Below are positions 17,131 to 25,674 of a stretch of DNA of 48,776 nucleotides, in pieces. Every line of letters begins with the position of its first letter. The stretch's first letter is position 1. This stretch comes from Streptomyces carpinensis (GTDB lineage: Bacteria > Actinomycetota > Actinomycetes > Streptomycetales > Streptomycetaceae). Both the position numbers and the translations under genes were made by a program. The notes under the pieces are model-generated. The model saw only the letters and a program-made list of their open reading frames with translations. It ran no database searches and was not told the DNA's origin. The stretch covers positions 1 through 48,776 of the forward strand of contig NZ_MUBM01000073.1 of assembly GCF_002154505.1 (NCBI RefSeq), written 5' to 3'.

Positions 17131-17610
17131 ATGGCAGGGTCGAATGCAACACACGCAAGGGTGTTCACCGCTCATTGGATTCGCGGGGCCCTGGGCTTCG
17201 AAGGCAAGAAACTCGTCGTGATCGGCGATGCCAGCGGAGTGGGACTCAAGGTCGCCGAGAATGTGATCGCGGAGGGAGGCAGCGCGGTGATCGTCGGCCG
17301 CACGGGTCAGAAGCTCGACGACGCCGTGGCAAGCCTGTCGCGCTCCGGCAGCGCATGGTCGATCGCGGCCGACCTGGCGGACCGGGACCAGGTCGTCGAG
17401 GCGCAGAAGCGGCTGGCGGAGGACCACCCCGACGCCACCCTCCTCGTCAACTCGGCAGGGTTCTGCACCCGCTCGGCCGGGTCGGCACCCCGCAGGACCT
17501 GGCCTCCGCGATCGTCTTCCTCCTCTCTTCGGCCTCCAGCTGGACCACGGGCGCCATTCTCAACATCGACGGCGGAGTCATGGCAGGCCGCAACGAGCCA
17601 CACCCCTCAC
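17131..17610 (+). pseudogene. short-chain dehydrogenase with internal deletion and frameshift
   Basis: The first frame gives the SDR N-terminus: [42 protein letters not shown] and LLVNSAGF. At about 17468 homology jumps to another frame that reads [20 protein letters not shown], then [20 protein letters not shown], the SDR C-terminus. The central 100 or so residues with the catalytic Ser, Tyr and Lys are gone. It is therefore inactive. Confidence 0.8.
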
Positions 17611-17692
17611 GCCCGGCCCGAAACAGTCACCTGCCCCGAGCAGGGCAGCGAAAAGGCATCGATCAATGCCGCCCGCGCATGAAGGAGCCCAT

Positions 17693-18022
17693 ATGGCAGG
17701 CAATCTGAGAAGCGTGACCGACGAGACCTTCGCGGATGAGGTGCTCAAAAGCGGCAAGCCTGTGCTCGTCGATTTCTGGGCCGAGTGGTGCGGGCCCTGC
17801 CGCCTTGTAGCACCGATCCTTGAGGCGCTCGCCGCCGAGCACAGTGACAAGATCACGATCGTCCAGCTGAACGTCGACGAGAGCCCCCGCACCGCTGCGG
17901 AGTACGACGTCCGGTCCATCCCCACGCTCAACGTCTACCGGGACGGCAAGGTGGTCAAGACGGTCATCGGGGCCAAACCCAGGTCGGCCCTGGAACAGGA
18001 CCTGCTGGAGTTCCTGAGGTGA
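17693..18022 (+). CDS. trxA: thioredoxin
   Basis: A 109-residue cytosolic thioredoxin with the redox motif WCGPC (Cys 33 and Cys 36), the DFWAEWC lead-in, LNVDESP and the cis-proline loop [11 protein letters not shown]. It reduces disulfides and serves reductases such as MsrA. ATG 17693 has GAAGGAG just upstream; the longer frame from 17666 lies over the SDR relic. A remnant of msrA on the opposite strand follows 130 bp downstream. Confidence 0.95.
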   Translation: MAGNLRSVTDETFADEVLKSGKPVLVDFWAEWCGPCRLVAPILEALAAEHSDKITIVQLNVDESPRTAAEYDVRSIPTLNVYRDGKVVKTVIGAKPRSALEQDLLEFLR

Positions 18023-18150
18023 CCGGGCGCTGAAGGGGTGCACCCGTCCGCCGCCGCGCCCGCCGTAATGCGCTCCGGCAAGCGAGCGCGGGCGGGGCAG
18101 GCCGTCGGTCGGGGCAGCTTCCAGCCTTCTCAGACGTACTGGCTCATGTG

Positions 18151-18207
18151 CTGCGGTAGTCCGTCCCGGACGGGTCGTAGGTGACCTCGACCGCCTCCGC
18201 ATGCCCC
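18151..18207 (-). pseudogene. msrA remnant
   Basis: The minus strand encodes GHAEAVEVTYDPSGTDYR, which matches [18 protein letters not shown] of the intact MsrA at 11235-11747, and the DNA is clearly similar over ~57 bp. Upstream of it (to about 18240, minus strand) CACAGAAGGGGG resembles the intact gene's ribosome site, so most of the gene between has been deleted. Confidence 0.7.
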
Positions 18208-18421
18208 TATGCCGGTACCACGTTGTGTTCCCCCTTCTGTGAGGCCGGAATCGACTGAGGCAGTCCGACACGAGACCGGCCTTGACGGGCGAGGCCCGCG
18301 CTCCGCCTGGTCACGGCAGCCAGACAGGGGCGTCGACTCAGCGGCGTCGAACCGCCGGCTCGTGCACCGTTAGGTGCCTCGGTGGCGGACTCCTTACCCG
18401 GCGTCTGCAGGTGCCAAGCCG

Positions 18422-18442
18422 GGGACCCCTGCAGGGGGTCCC
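18422..18442. repeat. perfect GC palindrome
   Basis: GGGACCCC (18422-18429) pairs with GGGGTCCC (18435-18442) over a 5-nt loop. It may be a bidirectional terminator or a scar of a mobile element. Confidence 0.45.
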
Positions 18443-18627
18443 AAACCTGCCCGGGCTGCGGCGCAGTCCCGTGTCCCGGAGGCTGCCCCAGGACAGCCCG
18501 GACATAGTCCGAAGCAAGTTGCGCGCAGGCAAACGCTGCTGCCTTGGACGTCCCCCCCCGAGAAAGAAGCATTCGTGTACCTGCTCAGCAGCGGCGTCGA
18601 GCCGTGCAACCGAGGAATGAGAAGTCC

Positions 18628-18975
18628 ATGACCAGTAGGGAACCGGGCCCAGCAGACGACTGTCGCGTCGAGATCGCGGACAATCCCGAGGGGCGTTTCT
18701 ACGAGTTGCGCTATGGCGACCAGGCGGTTGGCATGCTCGTCTACGAGACGGCCGGCTCGCGACGCGTGCTGACCCACACGACTATCCGGGAGGAATACCG
18801 CGGCCGGGGCTGGTCCAAGCTCCTGATTCGTTTCGCCCTCGACGACCTCGCTGGCAGGGGAGTGACGATCACCAACTACTGCCCGGTGGTGGACCGGTTC
18901 ATCGAGGAGAATCCCGGATACGCGCAGCTGATCGACCGCGACCACCCTGGCAACTGGGGCCGGTCCGGAAGGTAG
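18628..18975 (+). CDS. GNAT N-acetyltransferase, YidJ/COG2388 type
   Basis: A 115-residue minimal acetyltransferase: VEIADNPEGRFYELRYGDQA, then LTHTTIREEYRGRGWSKLLI (acetyl-CoA loop) and the C-terminal NYCPVVDRFIEENPGYAQLI. Members are small cytosolic GNAT proteins of mostly unknown substrate. ATG 18628 follows GAATGAGAAG. The broken relative at 1557-1750 has the same C-terminal CPFV..Y motif. Confidence 0.9.
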   Translation: MTSREPGPADDCRVEIADNPEGRFYELRYGDQAVGMLVYETAGSRRVLTHTTIREEYRGRGWSKLLIRFALDDLAGRGVTITNYCPVVDRFIEENPGYAQLIDRDHPGNWGRSGR

Positions 18976-19162
18976 GAGTGTGGCGGGGCAGCCCTGGGGG
19001 CCTCCTGACCACTCGGCTGGAGCTGATGGCCGGCCGCCCGGGCGACTATGCCGGATAGACGCCTCGTCGACACCGTGCCGCTTGAATGGCCTTCTCCCGC
19101 CGCGCCGTCACCGAGGCGCCGGCACCGAGATGTCGCGGGATCCCGATGGCATGGAGGCCGTA

Positions 19163-19624
19163 ATGACTTCACCAGACAATTTCCCGCCCTACGAAGACCT
19201 GGCCGCCTCCAACCCTCTGCGCACGCAGGAGGAGTACGACGAGGACGAGCTGGGAGAGGATGTCCTGGACCGAGGTTACTCACCCGCCAACACACCCCTC
19301 GCCGTCAACGACTGGGGTGTCACTGCGACGGAGGGCGCCTCCCACGAGGACCTCGCGCATCGGCTCAGGCGCGAGGTGCCGGAAGTCAGCGCATCGGACG
19401 CGGGTGATGGTCTGGGCGACACGATCGGCACGGACGGAGAGCTCATCGACGACCAGGTCGGCGACGTGCGCGCGGGACGCCTCCTCAGCTGGGACACGGA
19501 CGTTGTTGCCGCAGGATACGACGGCGACGACTACTGGGCGCGGGACGTGGGCATCGACAACGGTGCCGCCCCCGCCGAGGAAGCGGCTGTCCACGTGGTG
19601 CCTGACACCCAAGAGGACTCCTGA
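19163..19624 (+). CDS. DUF5709 family protein
   Basis: The 153-residue product is very acidic and has the DUF5709 pattern: LRTQEEYDEDELGEDVLDRG, YSPANTPLAVNDWGVTA, HRLRREVPEV and DDYWARDVGIDNGAAPAEEA. The function of this actinobacterial family is unknown; relatives are soluble. ATG 19163 has GGAGG at 19153-19157, better than ATG 19151. A strong stem-loop follows the stop codon. Confidence 0.88.
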   Translation: MTSPDNFPPYEDLAASNPLRTQEEYDEDELGEDVLDRGYSPANTPLAVNDWGVTATEGASHEDLAHRLRREVPEVSASDAGDGLGDTIGTDGELIDDQVGDVRAGRLLSWDTDVVAAGYDGDDYWARDVGIDNGAAPAEEAAVHVVPDTQEDS

Positions 19625-19626
19625 GC

Positions 19627-19647
19627 AACCGCCGGCCCCCGGCGGTT
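19627..19647 (+). terminator. rho-independent-like terminator of the DUF5709 gene
   Basis: AACCGCCGG (19627-19635) pairs perfectly with CCGGCGGTT (19639-19647) over a 3-nt loop, 2 bp after the stop codon and followed by CTT. Confidence 0.8.
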
Positions 19648-19673
19648 CTTGACGCCTTGCTCTAGCCGCAACA

Positions 19674-19763
19674 GTGGAGTTCGTCGGCGACGGCGAACGT
19701 GCCGACGGCGACAAGGCCACCGTCGCGCGGGCGCACGTCGTCGCCGCGGGACCGTTCGACTGA
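19674..19763 (+). other. 29-codon open tail, possible C-terminal gene fragment
   Basis: Reads VEFVGDGERADGDKATVARA, then HVVAAGPFD to TGA. It has protein-like composition but is too short to assign; possibly the end of a deleted gene. Confidence 0.2.
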
Positions 19764-19766
19764 GCG

Positions 19767-20384
19767 CTAGCCGGGCTCGGGTTCGTCGTGGATGGTCAGT
19801 GCTCCGGCGAGGTCGAGGTCGGCGACAGTGCCGTGTGCCCCGGCGCGGACGAGCAGCACTGCGCCGAGCGCGGTGCTCCAGAACGTCCTGGCCTCCACGT
19901 CGAGCGGTCGACGGGCCCTCCAGCCGCGACCGTCGATGAGCTGGCTCACGAAGCGCTCGGATTGCCGGAACAGCAACTGGAGGTGCTGGTCGACCACGGG
20001 GGCGAGTTCGGGCTTGGAGATCCCGGCGGCGAGTGCTCGCGCGACCGATGGGAGCGAGGGCATGGCCAGTACGGCGCGGGCGATGTTGCGCCGAAATGTC
20101 GCCGCATCGGGGGCTTGGCGACCGATGCGCTCAATCCGTCGGGCGTCGTGCAGCAAGCCGAGAAAGGCGGCGTGCACGAGCAGAGAGTCCTTGGAGCCGA
20201 AGTAGTACGTGACCTGATTGGGGAAGACGCCTGCCGCGTTCGCGATCTCTGCGACGCTCACCTCAGCGCCGGGCCGCTCCTTGCAGAGCTGTGCAGTTGC
20301 CTCAATCAGCCGACGCCTCGTCGCGCGACCGCGGTCACGTGAGCGAGTCGACGTTGACCGAGCTTCAGTTCGCTTCTTCTCCAC
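19767..20384 (-). CDS. TetR family regulator divergent from a ketoacyl synthase
   Basis: A 205-residue repressor with N-terminal helix-turn-helix (RRRLIEATAQLCKERP, then SVAEIANAAGVFPNQVTYYF) and a helical C-terminal domain. GTG 20384 (VEKKRTEARS) is taken as start since the region upstream contains two perfect operator copies; the longer frame would translate through them. The C-terminus lacks an obvious cofactor motif. The adjacent operators and divergent ketoacyl synthase strongly suggest it represses itself and that gene, with an acyl or antibiotic-like ligand as a guess. Confidence 0.9.
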   Translation of the reverse strand: MEKKRTEARSTSTRSRDRGRATRRRLIEATAQLCKERPGAEVSVAEIANAAGVFPNQVTYYFGSKDSLLVHAAFLGLLHDARRIERIGRQAPDAATFRRNIARAVLAMPSLPSVARALAAGISKPELAPVVDQHLQLLFRQSERFVSQLIDGRGWRARRPLDVEARTFWSTALGAVLLVRAGAHGTVADLDLAGALTIHDEPEPG

Positions 20385-20391
20385 GCCTGAA

Positions 20392-20436
20392 TTGTATGTG
20401 ATACAACAATGCCTGTCTGCTTGTATCGCATACAAG
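20392..20436. promoter_or_regulatory. two copies of operator TTGTAT-N3-ATACAA
   Basis: Site 1 is TTGTATGTGATACAA (20392-20406) and site 2 is TTGTATCGCATACAA (20421-20435, extended one base each side). Centres are 29 bp apart, close to three helical turns, so two dimers could bind the same face. Site 1 lies 8 bp before the tetR GTG and site 2 lies 15 bp before the ketoacyl synthase ATG, so both genes could be shut off together. Confidence 0.85.
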
Positions 20437-20450
20437 AAAGGTCGAAGGGC

Positions 20451-21713
20451 ATGCACCGGACTGAAGTCGTCGTGACCGGACTCGGCGCGATCACACCGCT
20501 CGGTGGAGACGTGGAGTCCACCTGGACAGCCCTGCTCGCCGGCGAGTCCGGCATCCGCTGCGGCGTCCTGCGAGGCCAAGAGGACACCGGCCTTCCCGAC
20601 ACCGTCGCGGGGACGATGGCGATCGACCCCGCCGAGTCGCTACTGCCGGTGCAGGCCAGGCGGCTCGACCGCTCGCAGCAGGCAGCCCTCACCGCGGCGG
20701 CGGAAGCCTGGGCCGATGCCGGTGCCCCGCGGGTCGACCCGGACCGGCTCGCATCATCGATCGGCACGGGTATCGGGGGCGTGCGGACGCTGCTGAAGGA
20801 AGACGACGTGCTGGAGACGGCCGGGACGCGGCGCGTCTCCCCACGCACGGTCCCGATGCTCATGCCCAATGCGGCGGCGGCGCTGATCAGCATCGAATAC
20901 GGTGCAAGGGCCGGTGTCTACACGCCCGTCTCGGCATGCTCCTCCGGTGCCGAGGCAATCGCCCTGGGAGCCAGGCTCATCCGTGCCGGCGAGGCGGACG
21001 TGGTCATCGCGGGCGGGACCGAGGCCGCGATCACAGCGATCACCGTCGCCGGCTTCGCCCAGGCGCAAGCACTGTCGCGTCACACCGCTGAACCCGCCTC
21101 AGCGTCCCGGCCGTTCGCCGCGGACCGCAGCGGATTCGTCCTCAGTGAAGGCGCCGCTGTCGTGGTGCTCGAAAGCGCCGAGCACGCCAGCGCCCGAGGC
21201 GCGCGCGTCCACGCGGTGCTCGCGGGTGCCGGCATCGCCGCAGACGCTCACCACATCACGGCGCCCGCTGCCGACGGGTCCGGTCAGATATCGGCCATGC
21301 GGAAGGCCCTCGCGCAAGCTGGATTGGCTCCTGAGCAGATCAGCCATATCAACGCCCACGCCACCGGAACGCCTGTCGGCGACGTCGCCGAGGCGCACGC
21401 GATCAGGGAGGTCTTCGGCCGCGCCACCGTAACGGCCCCCAAGGCGGCGCTTGGTCATCTCTTTGGCGCGGCGGGTGCGATCGAGGCGCTCATCACCGTC
21501 CTCAGCGTGGAGCACGGCGTCATCCCGCCGACTCGCAACCTCACCGCGGCCGGCGTCGGACCCGACATCGATCTCGATGTCGTCGCAGAGCGACGAGACG
21601 TCCCACAGGAGGCCGTGCTCAGCAACTCCTTCGGCTTCGGTGGGCAGAATGTCTCACTCATTGTCACCGGCGCACGGCACCACGCGTCCCGTACGGCCTC
21701 GACCACACCATGA
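20451..21713 (+). CDS. beta-ketoacyl-ACP synthase, FabF/KAS II-like
   Basis: A 420-residue thiolase-fold condensing enzyme. The nucleophile is Cys 163 in PVSACSSGAEA, with His 303 in NAHATGTPVGD and Lys 331/His 336 in PKAALGHLFGAAG, the full Cys-His-His set plus Lys. It would condense malonyl-ACP with an acyl-ACP in the cytosol. ATG 20451 follows AAGGTCGAAGGG. It has no ACP, reductase or other fatty acid genes nearby, so it is a stand-alone synthase, apparently under the divergent TetR. The final 10 residues (ASRTASTTP) extend past the normal end, and the stop overlaps the start of an IS481 transposase scar. Confidence 0.92.
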   Translation: MHRTEVVVTGLGAITPLGGDVESTWTALLAGESGIRCGVLRGQEDTGLPDTVAGTMAIDPAESLLPVQARRLDRSQQAALTAAAEAWADAGAPRVDPDRLASSIGTGIGGVRTLLKEDDVLETAGTRRVSPRTVPMLMPNAAAALISIEYGARAGVYTPVSACSSGAEAIALGARLIRAGEADVVIAGGTEAAITAITVAGFAQAQALSRHTAEPASASRPFAADRSGFVLSEGAAVVVLESAEHASARGARVHAVLAGAGIAADAHHITAPAADGSGQISAMRKALAQAGLAPEQISHINAHATGTPVGDVAEAHAIREVFGRATVTAPKAALGHLFGAAGAIEALITVLSVEHGVIPPTRNLTAAGVGPDIDLDVVAERRDVPQEAVLSNSFGFGGQNVSLIVTGARHHASRTASTTP

Positions 21714-22628
21714 CCCACGCGAACGCACCATTGTCCGTGGAGGGTCGCCGCCGGTGAACCGGCACCGGCGACACGGCGGACTCGGCTTGATTGATCGAAG
21801 CTCGACGCAACACCATCAGCCGAGTGCGATACCAGTCGACGTGGTCACATGCATTGAGGCGATGCGGCGTGCCACAAGTGGTCGGCCCCTCGCATCGCCT
21901 ACGAGCTCGCCGTCGACGGGATTGCGGTCTCGCGCCGCACGGTCACCCGCCACCTGGCCGCCCTCGGTCTGAACCGAAGGAAGTTCATCGACCCCAACGG
22001 CGAGACCGACCGAGAGCTGCGGACGACCACTGCTCGACGGCCCGGGCACATGGTGCACGTCGACGTGAAGAAGACCGGCCGGATCCCCGACGGTGGTGGC
22101 TGGCGTATCCACGGTCGCGGAAGTCAACAGGCAAAGGCAGTCGAGCGCCGCAAGGGCAAGAGCGAGCGCGGCGGCCACGTGTACCTCCATTCCGCCATCG
22201 ACGGGTATTCCAGCCTCGCCTACACCGAAGAACTCCCTGACGAGAAGGCGGCCACTGCCGTCGCGTTCCTCCGCCGGGCGCGAGTCTGGTTCGCTGCCCA
22301 CGGCATCACCCACATCGAGCGAGTCGTGACCGACAACGGTGCCTGCTACAGGGCTGACGCATTCGCTCGAGCCCTGCTCGGGTCACACCACCAGCGGATC
22401 ACCCTGTACACGCCTCGACATAACGGGAAGGTCGAGAGATACAACCGCATCCTTGCCGAGGAGTTCCTCTACGCCCGCGCTTGGGTATCCGAAGACCAGC
22501 GTAGAGAAGCACTCGCGATCTGGAACACCCACTACAACTTCCACCGCCCCCACAGCACCGCTGATGGAGGACCTCCTGCGTCGCGGCTACGCCAAGGCGT
22601 CAGTAATGTCCTGGCCTCCTACAGCTAG
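21710..22628 (+). mobile_element. IS481-family transposase, degenerate
   Basis: Three frames together make one IS481 transposase. ATG 21710 gives MTHANAPLSVEGRRR then a stop; from 21754 the next frame gives VNRHRRHGGLGLIDRSSTQH through CIEAMRR; from about 21873 the third gives HKWSAPRIAYELAVDGIAVS, VHVDVKKTGRIP (first Asp), VTDNGACYRADAF (second Asp) and NGKVERYNRILAEEF (Glu). The catalytic part is intact and open to TAG 22628, but an internal deletion after residue 15 and a 1-nt loss near 21873 break the protein. The ATG overlaps the stop of the ketoacyl synthase gene (ATGA). Confidence 0.85.
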
Positions 22629-22679
22629 GGAGCAGGGGCGAGTCCGAACTGCCCGGACCGGAGGGGCGCTGAGCCAGGG

Positions 22680-23165
22680 GCATTCCCGCCTCGCTCAGCG
22701 CCGTGCGAGATTCGAGGAGGAAGCCCTCCCGCATCGCCGCACCCTCTACGCCGCCGCCTGGCGCATGACCCGCCACGCAGCAGACGCTGAAGACCTGGTC
22801 CAGGAGGCGCACGCGCGCGTACGCGTCGTTCGACCAGTTTCGACCAGGCACGGACTTCGCGGCCTGGATGAAGAAGATCATGGTCGATCAGTGCATATCT
22901 ACCCGCCGCAGAGAGCAGTGCAGACCGCACCTGTGCTTTTCCTCCGAGGTCGGAGACCAGCAGTTGGCGCGTCTTGGCGCCTACGCTCCCGAAGTGTCGA
23001 AGTCGGCCACGGCAGACGCGCTGGAACGCGTCTCTCCTACCGCGAAATCGCGGAAACGATGGGGACCCCTGTGGGCACGGCACCGTGATGTCGCGCATCC
23101 ACAGGGGACGCCGGCAGTTCCGTTGGCTGCTGCCGCAGTACACGCCCGGGCTGCGCACAGAGTGA
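22680..23165 (+). pseudogene. ECF sigma factor (SigR-like), frameshifted
   Basis: Pieces of one sigma factor lie in successive frames: RFEEEALPHRRTLYAAAWRM, then TRHAADAEDLVQEA (region 2), SFDQFRPGTDFAAWMKKIMV, then later SYREIAETMGTPVGT and VMSRIHRGRRQFRWLL (region 4 helix-turn-helix). At least three frame changes and a loss of the region between 2 and 4 are needed to connect them. The strings are closest to the SigR type. A 9-bp inverted repeat (GCGCTGAGC, 22667-22675 and 22693-22701) overlaps its start. Confidence 0.75.
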
Positions 23166-23412
23166 CCGCCCGCCACCGGTGTGTAAGGTCGCAGGCCTCC
23201 GCGGCCGGCCTGCTCACCAGCCAGTCGCGACAGTACGGGAAAGCGCGCCCCACGCCGCGCGCGAGTCGCTCGTCGAAATACGCCGGAAACCCCGTCCGTG
23301 AAATCCCGGGACGGTCGCACGGTGAAGGAGAAAACAGCGACTTCGCGTAGACGGCCTGTAGATGGTCTCGTGATTGGCTTGTCCGCGGAAGATGACCTGG
23401 GGATTGAGAACC

Positions 23413-24126
23413 ATGCACTCTACGGATGTCAGAAAAACGTGCCGCTCGGTTCCGGATGGACATGCCGGAACCAGCGGCAGCGCCACGGCAGCGGGGCCCG
23501 CCACGGGACGAGGGCAACTCGACCCGGAGTCCGCCGCCTGGGTGGACGCGCTCGACTGCGGCCGTGGGCCGCAGTACGAGCAGGCCTGCACGCGGCTGCA
23601 CGAACTGCTGGTGCGGATGGCCATGGACGAAGCGTTCCGCCGGGGTCCTCGTTACCTGATTGCCGGGCCCGAGCTGAACGATCTCGCCCACCAGGCGGCC
23701 GCCGACGCACTGATGAGGATCACTCACAAAATCCGGGAATTTCGAGGCGACGCCAGGTTCACCACATGGGCGTTCCGATTTGTCGTACTTGAAGTGTCCA
23801 GCAAGCTGGGCCGCCATTTCTGGCGTGTTTCGAATACCCGGTTCGACTTGGACGAATGGGCGCAAGTGCCCGACCGCTCCGGTACCGACCCCGTCAGCAA
23901 CTGGCAGGCGCGAGAGTTGGTCGAAGCCACGCGCGACGCAGTCGAGACAGCACTGAGCACCCACCAGAGGCAGGTCTTCACCGCCGTCGTCAACGGGATC
24001 CCTCTGGAAACGCTCGCCAGTGAGCTGGACACGAACCGCAACGCGCTCTACAAGACGATGTTCGACGCCCGTAAGAAACTGCGAGCTCAGCTGATAGCCA
24101 GCGGACATCTCAGCGCCGTGGGCTGA
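23413..24126 (+). CDS. ECF-type RNA polymerase sigma factor
   Basis: A 237-residue sigma-70 family protein. Region 2 spans about 80-150 (NDLAHQAAADALMRITHKIR, then FRGDARFTTWAFRFVVLEVS) and region 4 about 175-235 (LSTHQRQVFTAVVNGIPLET, then LASELDTNRNALYKTMFDAR). It would direct polymerase to a small regulon. The long N-terminus before region 2 is unusual for ECF factors. ATG 23413 has GGGGA about 9 bp upstream; ATG 23392 or TTG 23374 are alternatives. No anti-sigma gene is adjacent. Its inactive neighbour is from a different ECF group. Confidence 0.85.
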   Translation: MHSTDVRKTCRSVPDGHAGTSGSATAAGPATGRGQLDPESAAWVDALDCGRGPQYEQACTRLHELLVRMAMDEAFRRGPRYLIAGPELNDLAHQAAADALMRITHKIREFRGDARFTTWAFRFVVLEVSSKLGRHFWRVSNTRFDLDEWAQVPDRSGTDPVSNWQARELVEATRDAVETALSTHQRQVFTAVVNGIPLETLASELDTNRNALYKTMFDARKKLRAQLIASGHLSAVG

Positions 24127-24348
24127 TGCAGAGGCGACGACGTCGGCCCGGGCAGCGCTGACCAGGGGACCGGCACCGCAGCCGCACATGTCCCGGCGGG
24201 CCGGCAGTCGTCCCCCGGGGACGGACAAGAGACTGCGTCGCCAGGACCTCGCCTTCCCGAAGGGCCGGAGGTAAGAAATCGCCCCCCTCGGGCGCTCACC
24301 TCCGAAGGGGCCCACAGGGGCCGCCCCGCACTGACAAGGACGGCGAGC

Positions 24349-24948
24349 ATGGCGTTCATCTCGCGCGGTTTCCACGGCCGAAGGCCGTCGGCAGGCACGA
24401 AGCTGCCGCCCGGGCAGTACGAGACGACCGGCTTCCCGGTGCTGTCCGCCGGGCCCACCCCCCGCATCCGGCAAGACGACTGGAAGCTGTCCGTGACCAC
24501 GGAAGCCGGGAAGCAACACGTGTGGGACTGGGCAGGCCTGATGGCACTCCCGGCGGAGTCACCGACCGTCGACCTGCACTGTGTGACGAAGTGGTCGAAG
24601 TTCGGCACCGAATGGCGCGGCGTGTCCCTTGACGTTCTGCTCGCGGACGTGGAGACGGCCGCAGAGCACGTACTCGTCACCTCGTACGGGGGCTACACCA
24701 CGAACATCCCCCTCGCCGACCTGGTCGACGGCAAAGCCTGGATCGCCTACGGCTACGGGGGCAGCGATCTGGCACCCGAACACGGTGGCCCCGCTCGGCT
24801 GCTGGTCCCGCACCTGTACTTGTGGAAGTCCGCGAAGTGGGTGCGCGGGATCGAGCTGCGGCAGAGCGACGTGCCCGGCTTCTGGGAGAGCGCCGGCTAT
24901 CACAACTACGGAGACCCATGGCGAGAACAGCGGTACCAGGGAGACTAG
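24349..24948 (+). CDS. sulfite-oxidase-like molybdopterin oxidoreductase
   Basis: A 199-residue protein of the SUOX/YedY molybdopterin fold. The Mo-ligand cysteine is Cys 78 in DLHCVTKWS, followed by WRGVSLDVLL and the GGY.TN.PL stretch; the end LYLWKSAKWVRGIEL and FWESAGYHNYGDPW is typical of this family. There is no signal peptide, so unlike YedY/MsrP it should stay in the cytosol. ATG 24349 has AAGGACGG upstream. Its gene overlaps a flavin reductase gene by 31 bp, which suggests the reductase passes electrons to or from the Mo centre. The substrate is unknown. Confidence 0.9.
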   Translation: MAFISRGFHGRRPSAGTKLPPGQYETTGFPVLSAGPTPRIRQDDWKLSVTTEAGKQHVWDWAGLMALPAESPTVDLHCVTKWSKFGTEWRGVSLDVLLADVETAAEHVLVTSYGGYTTNIPLADLVDGKAWIAYGYGGSDLAPEHGGPARLLVPHLYLWKSAKWVRGIELRQSDVPGFWESAGYHNYGDPWREQRYQGD

Positions 24949-25673
24949 GTGACCGACTCCGGTGGCGGACCGCCGAGGTAACGGGCCGGCGCGTGGAGTC
25001 GGCGACGGCCGTCACTCTGACACTGGACCTGCCGGACTGGCCCGGGCACCTGGCCGGCCAGCATGTGGACGTCAGGCTGACCGCAGAAGACGGCTACAGC
25101 ACCCAGCGCAGCTACTCGATCGCCTCAGCCCCCAACGGCGGAGGTCTCGACCTGACGGTTCAGCGCACGCCCGGCGGGGAAGTGTCGCCGTACCTCGTGG
25201 ACGAGCTCGTGCCCGGGGACCAGCTAGAGCTGCGCGGGCCTGTAGGCGGCTGGTTCGTCTGGAGGCAGCAGCAGACAGAGCCGGTTCTCCTGGTAGCGGG
25301 CGGATCGGGACTCGTGCCTCTGATGTGCATGATCCGCGTGCGGGAGGGAGTCGGCAGCCGGGCCCCGTTCCGGCTGCTGTACGCAGTGCGGACCCCGTCG
25401 GACGTGCTGTACCGCTCGGAGCTCCGCAAGGGGGCGCCGGGGCTGGATACGACGTACCTCTACAGCAGAGAGGCCCCCGCGGACTCACCGCGCCCGCCGG
25501 GGCGCATCGCTCCTGAGGACTTGGTCCGCGGCGGCTGGCCCCCCGACTTCGAGCCGACCTGCTATGTCTGCGGGCCCACGGCGTTCGTCGAGAAGACAGC
25601 TGCCTACCTGGTGCTCCTGGGACATGCACCCGAGCGAGTACGTACCGAGCGCTTCGGCGACAGTGGAGGTTGA
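24918..25673 (+). CDS. FAD/NAD(P)-binding oxidoreductase (ferredoxin reductase type)
   Basis: A 251-residue reductase with an FAD barrel (GQHVDVRL, then RSYSIASAPNGG as the FAD-binding RxYS motif) and an NAD domain (LLVAGGSGLVPLMCMIR, CYVCGPTAFVE). No iron-sulfur domain is attached. ATG 24918 lies inside the upstream gene, giving a 31-bp overlap that points to translational coupling. It most likely shuttles electrons between NAD(P)H and the molybdoenzyme encoded before it. The next gene starts 2 bp after its stop. Confidence 0.88.
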   Translation: MARTAVPGRLGDRLRWRTAEVTGRRVESATAVTLTLDLPDWPGHLAGQHVDVRLTAEDGYSTQRSYSIASAPNGGGLDLTVQRTPGGEVSPYLVDELVPGDQLELRGPVGGWFVWRQQQTEPVLLVAGGSGLVPLMCMIRVREGVGSRAPFRLLYAVRTPSDVLYRSELRKGAPGLDTTYLYSREAPADSPRPPGRIAPEDLVRGGWPPDFEPTCYVCGPTAFVEKTAAYLVLLGHAPERVRTERFGDSGG

Positions 25674-25674
25674 G

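Larger units (their letters stand above)
18023..18627. other. 605-bp gap with msrA relic and a hairpin
   Basis: Contains the msrA scar (18151-18207, minus strand) and a perfect 8-bp-arm palindrome (18422-18442). No other coding signal is convincing. Confidence 0.5.

Noticed and set aside
18544..18627. Extended N-terminus of the YidJ-type acetyltransferase
   Set aside because: The added 28 residues are Arg/Gln-rich and unlike the family; ATG 18628 gives the normal length.
20409..20450. Upstream ATG at 20409 as start of the ketoacyl synthase
   Set aside because: It would place operator site 2 inside the coding region and adds residues not seen in the family; ATG 20451 has the ribosome site.
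22981..24519. 512-codon minus-strand frame spanning the sigma factor region
   Set aside because: Shadow of two plus-strand coding regions; no domain seen.
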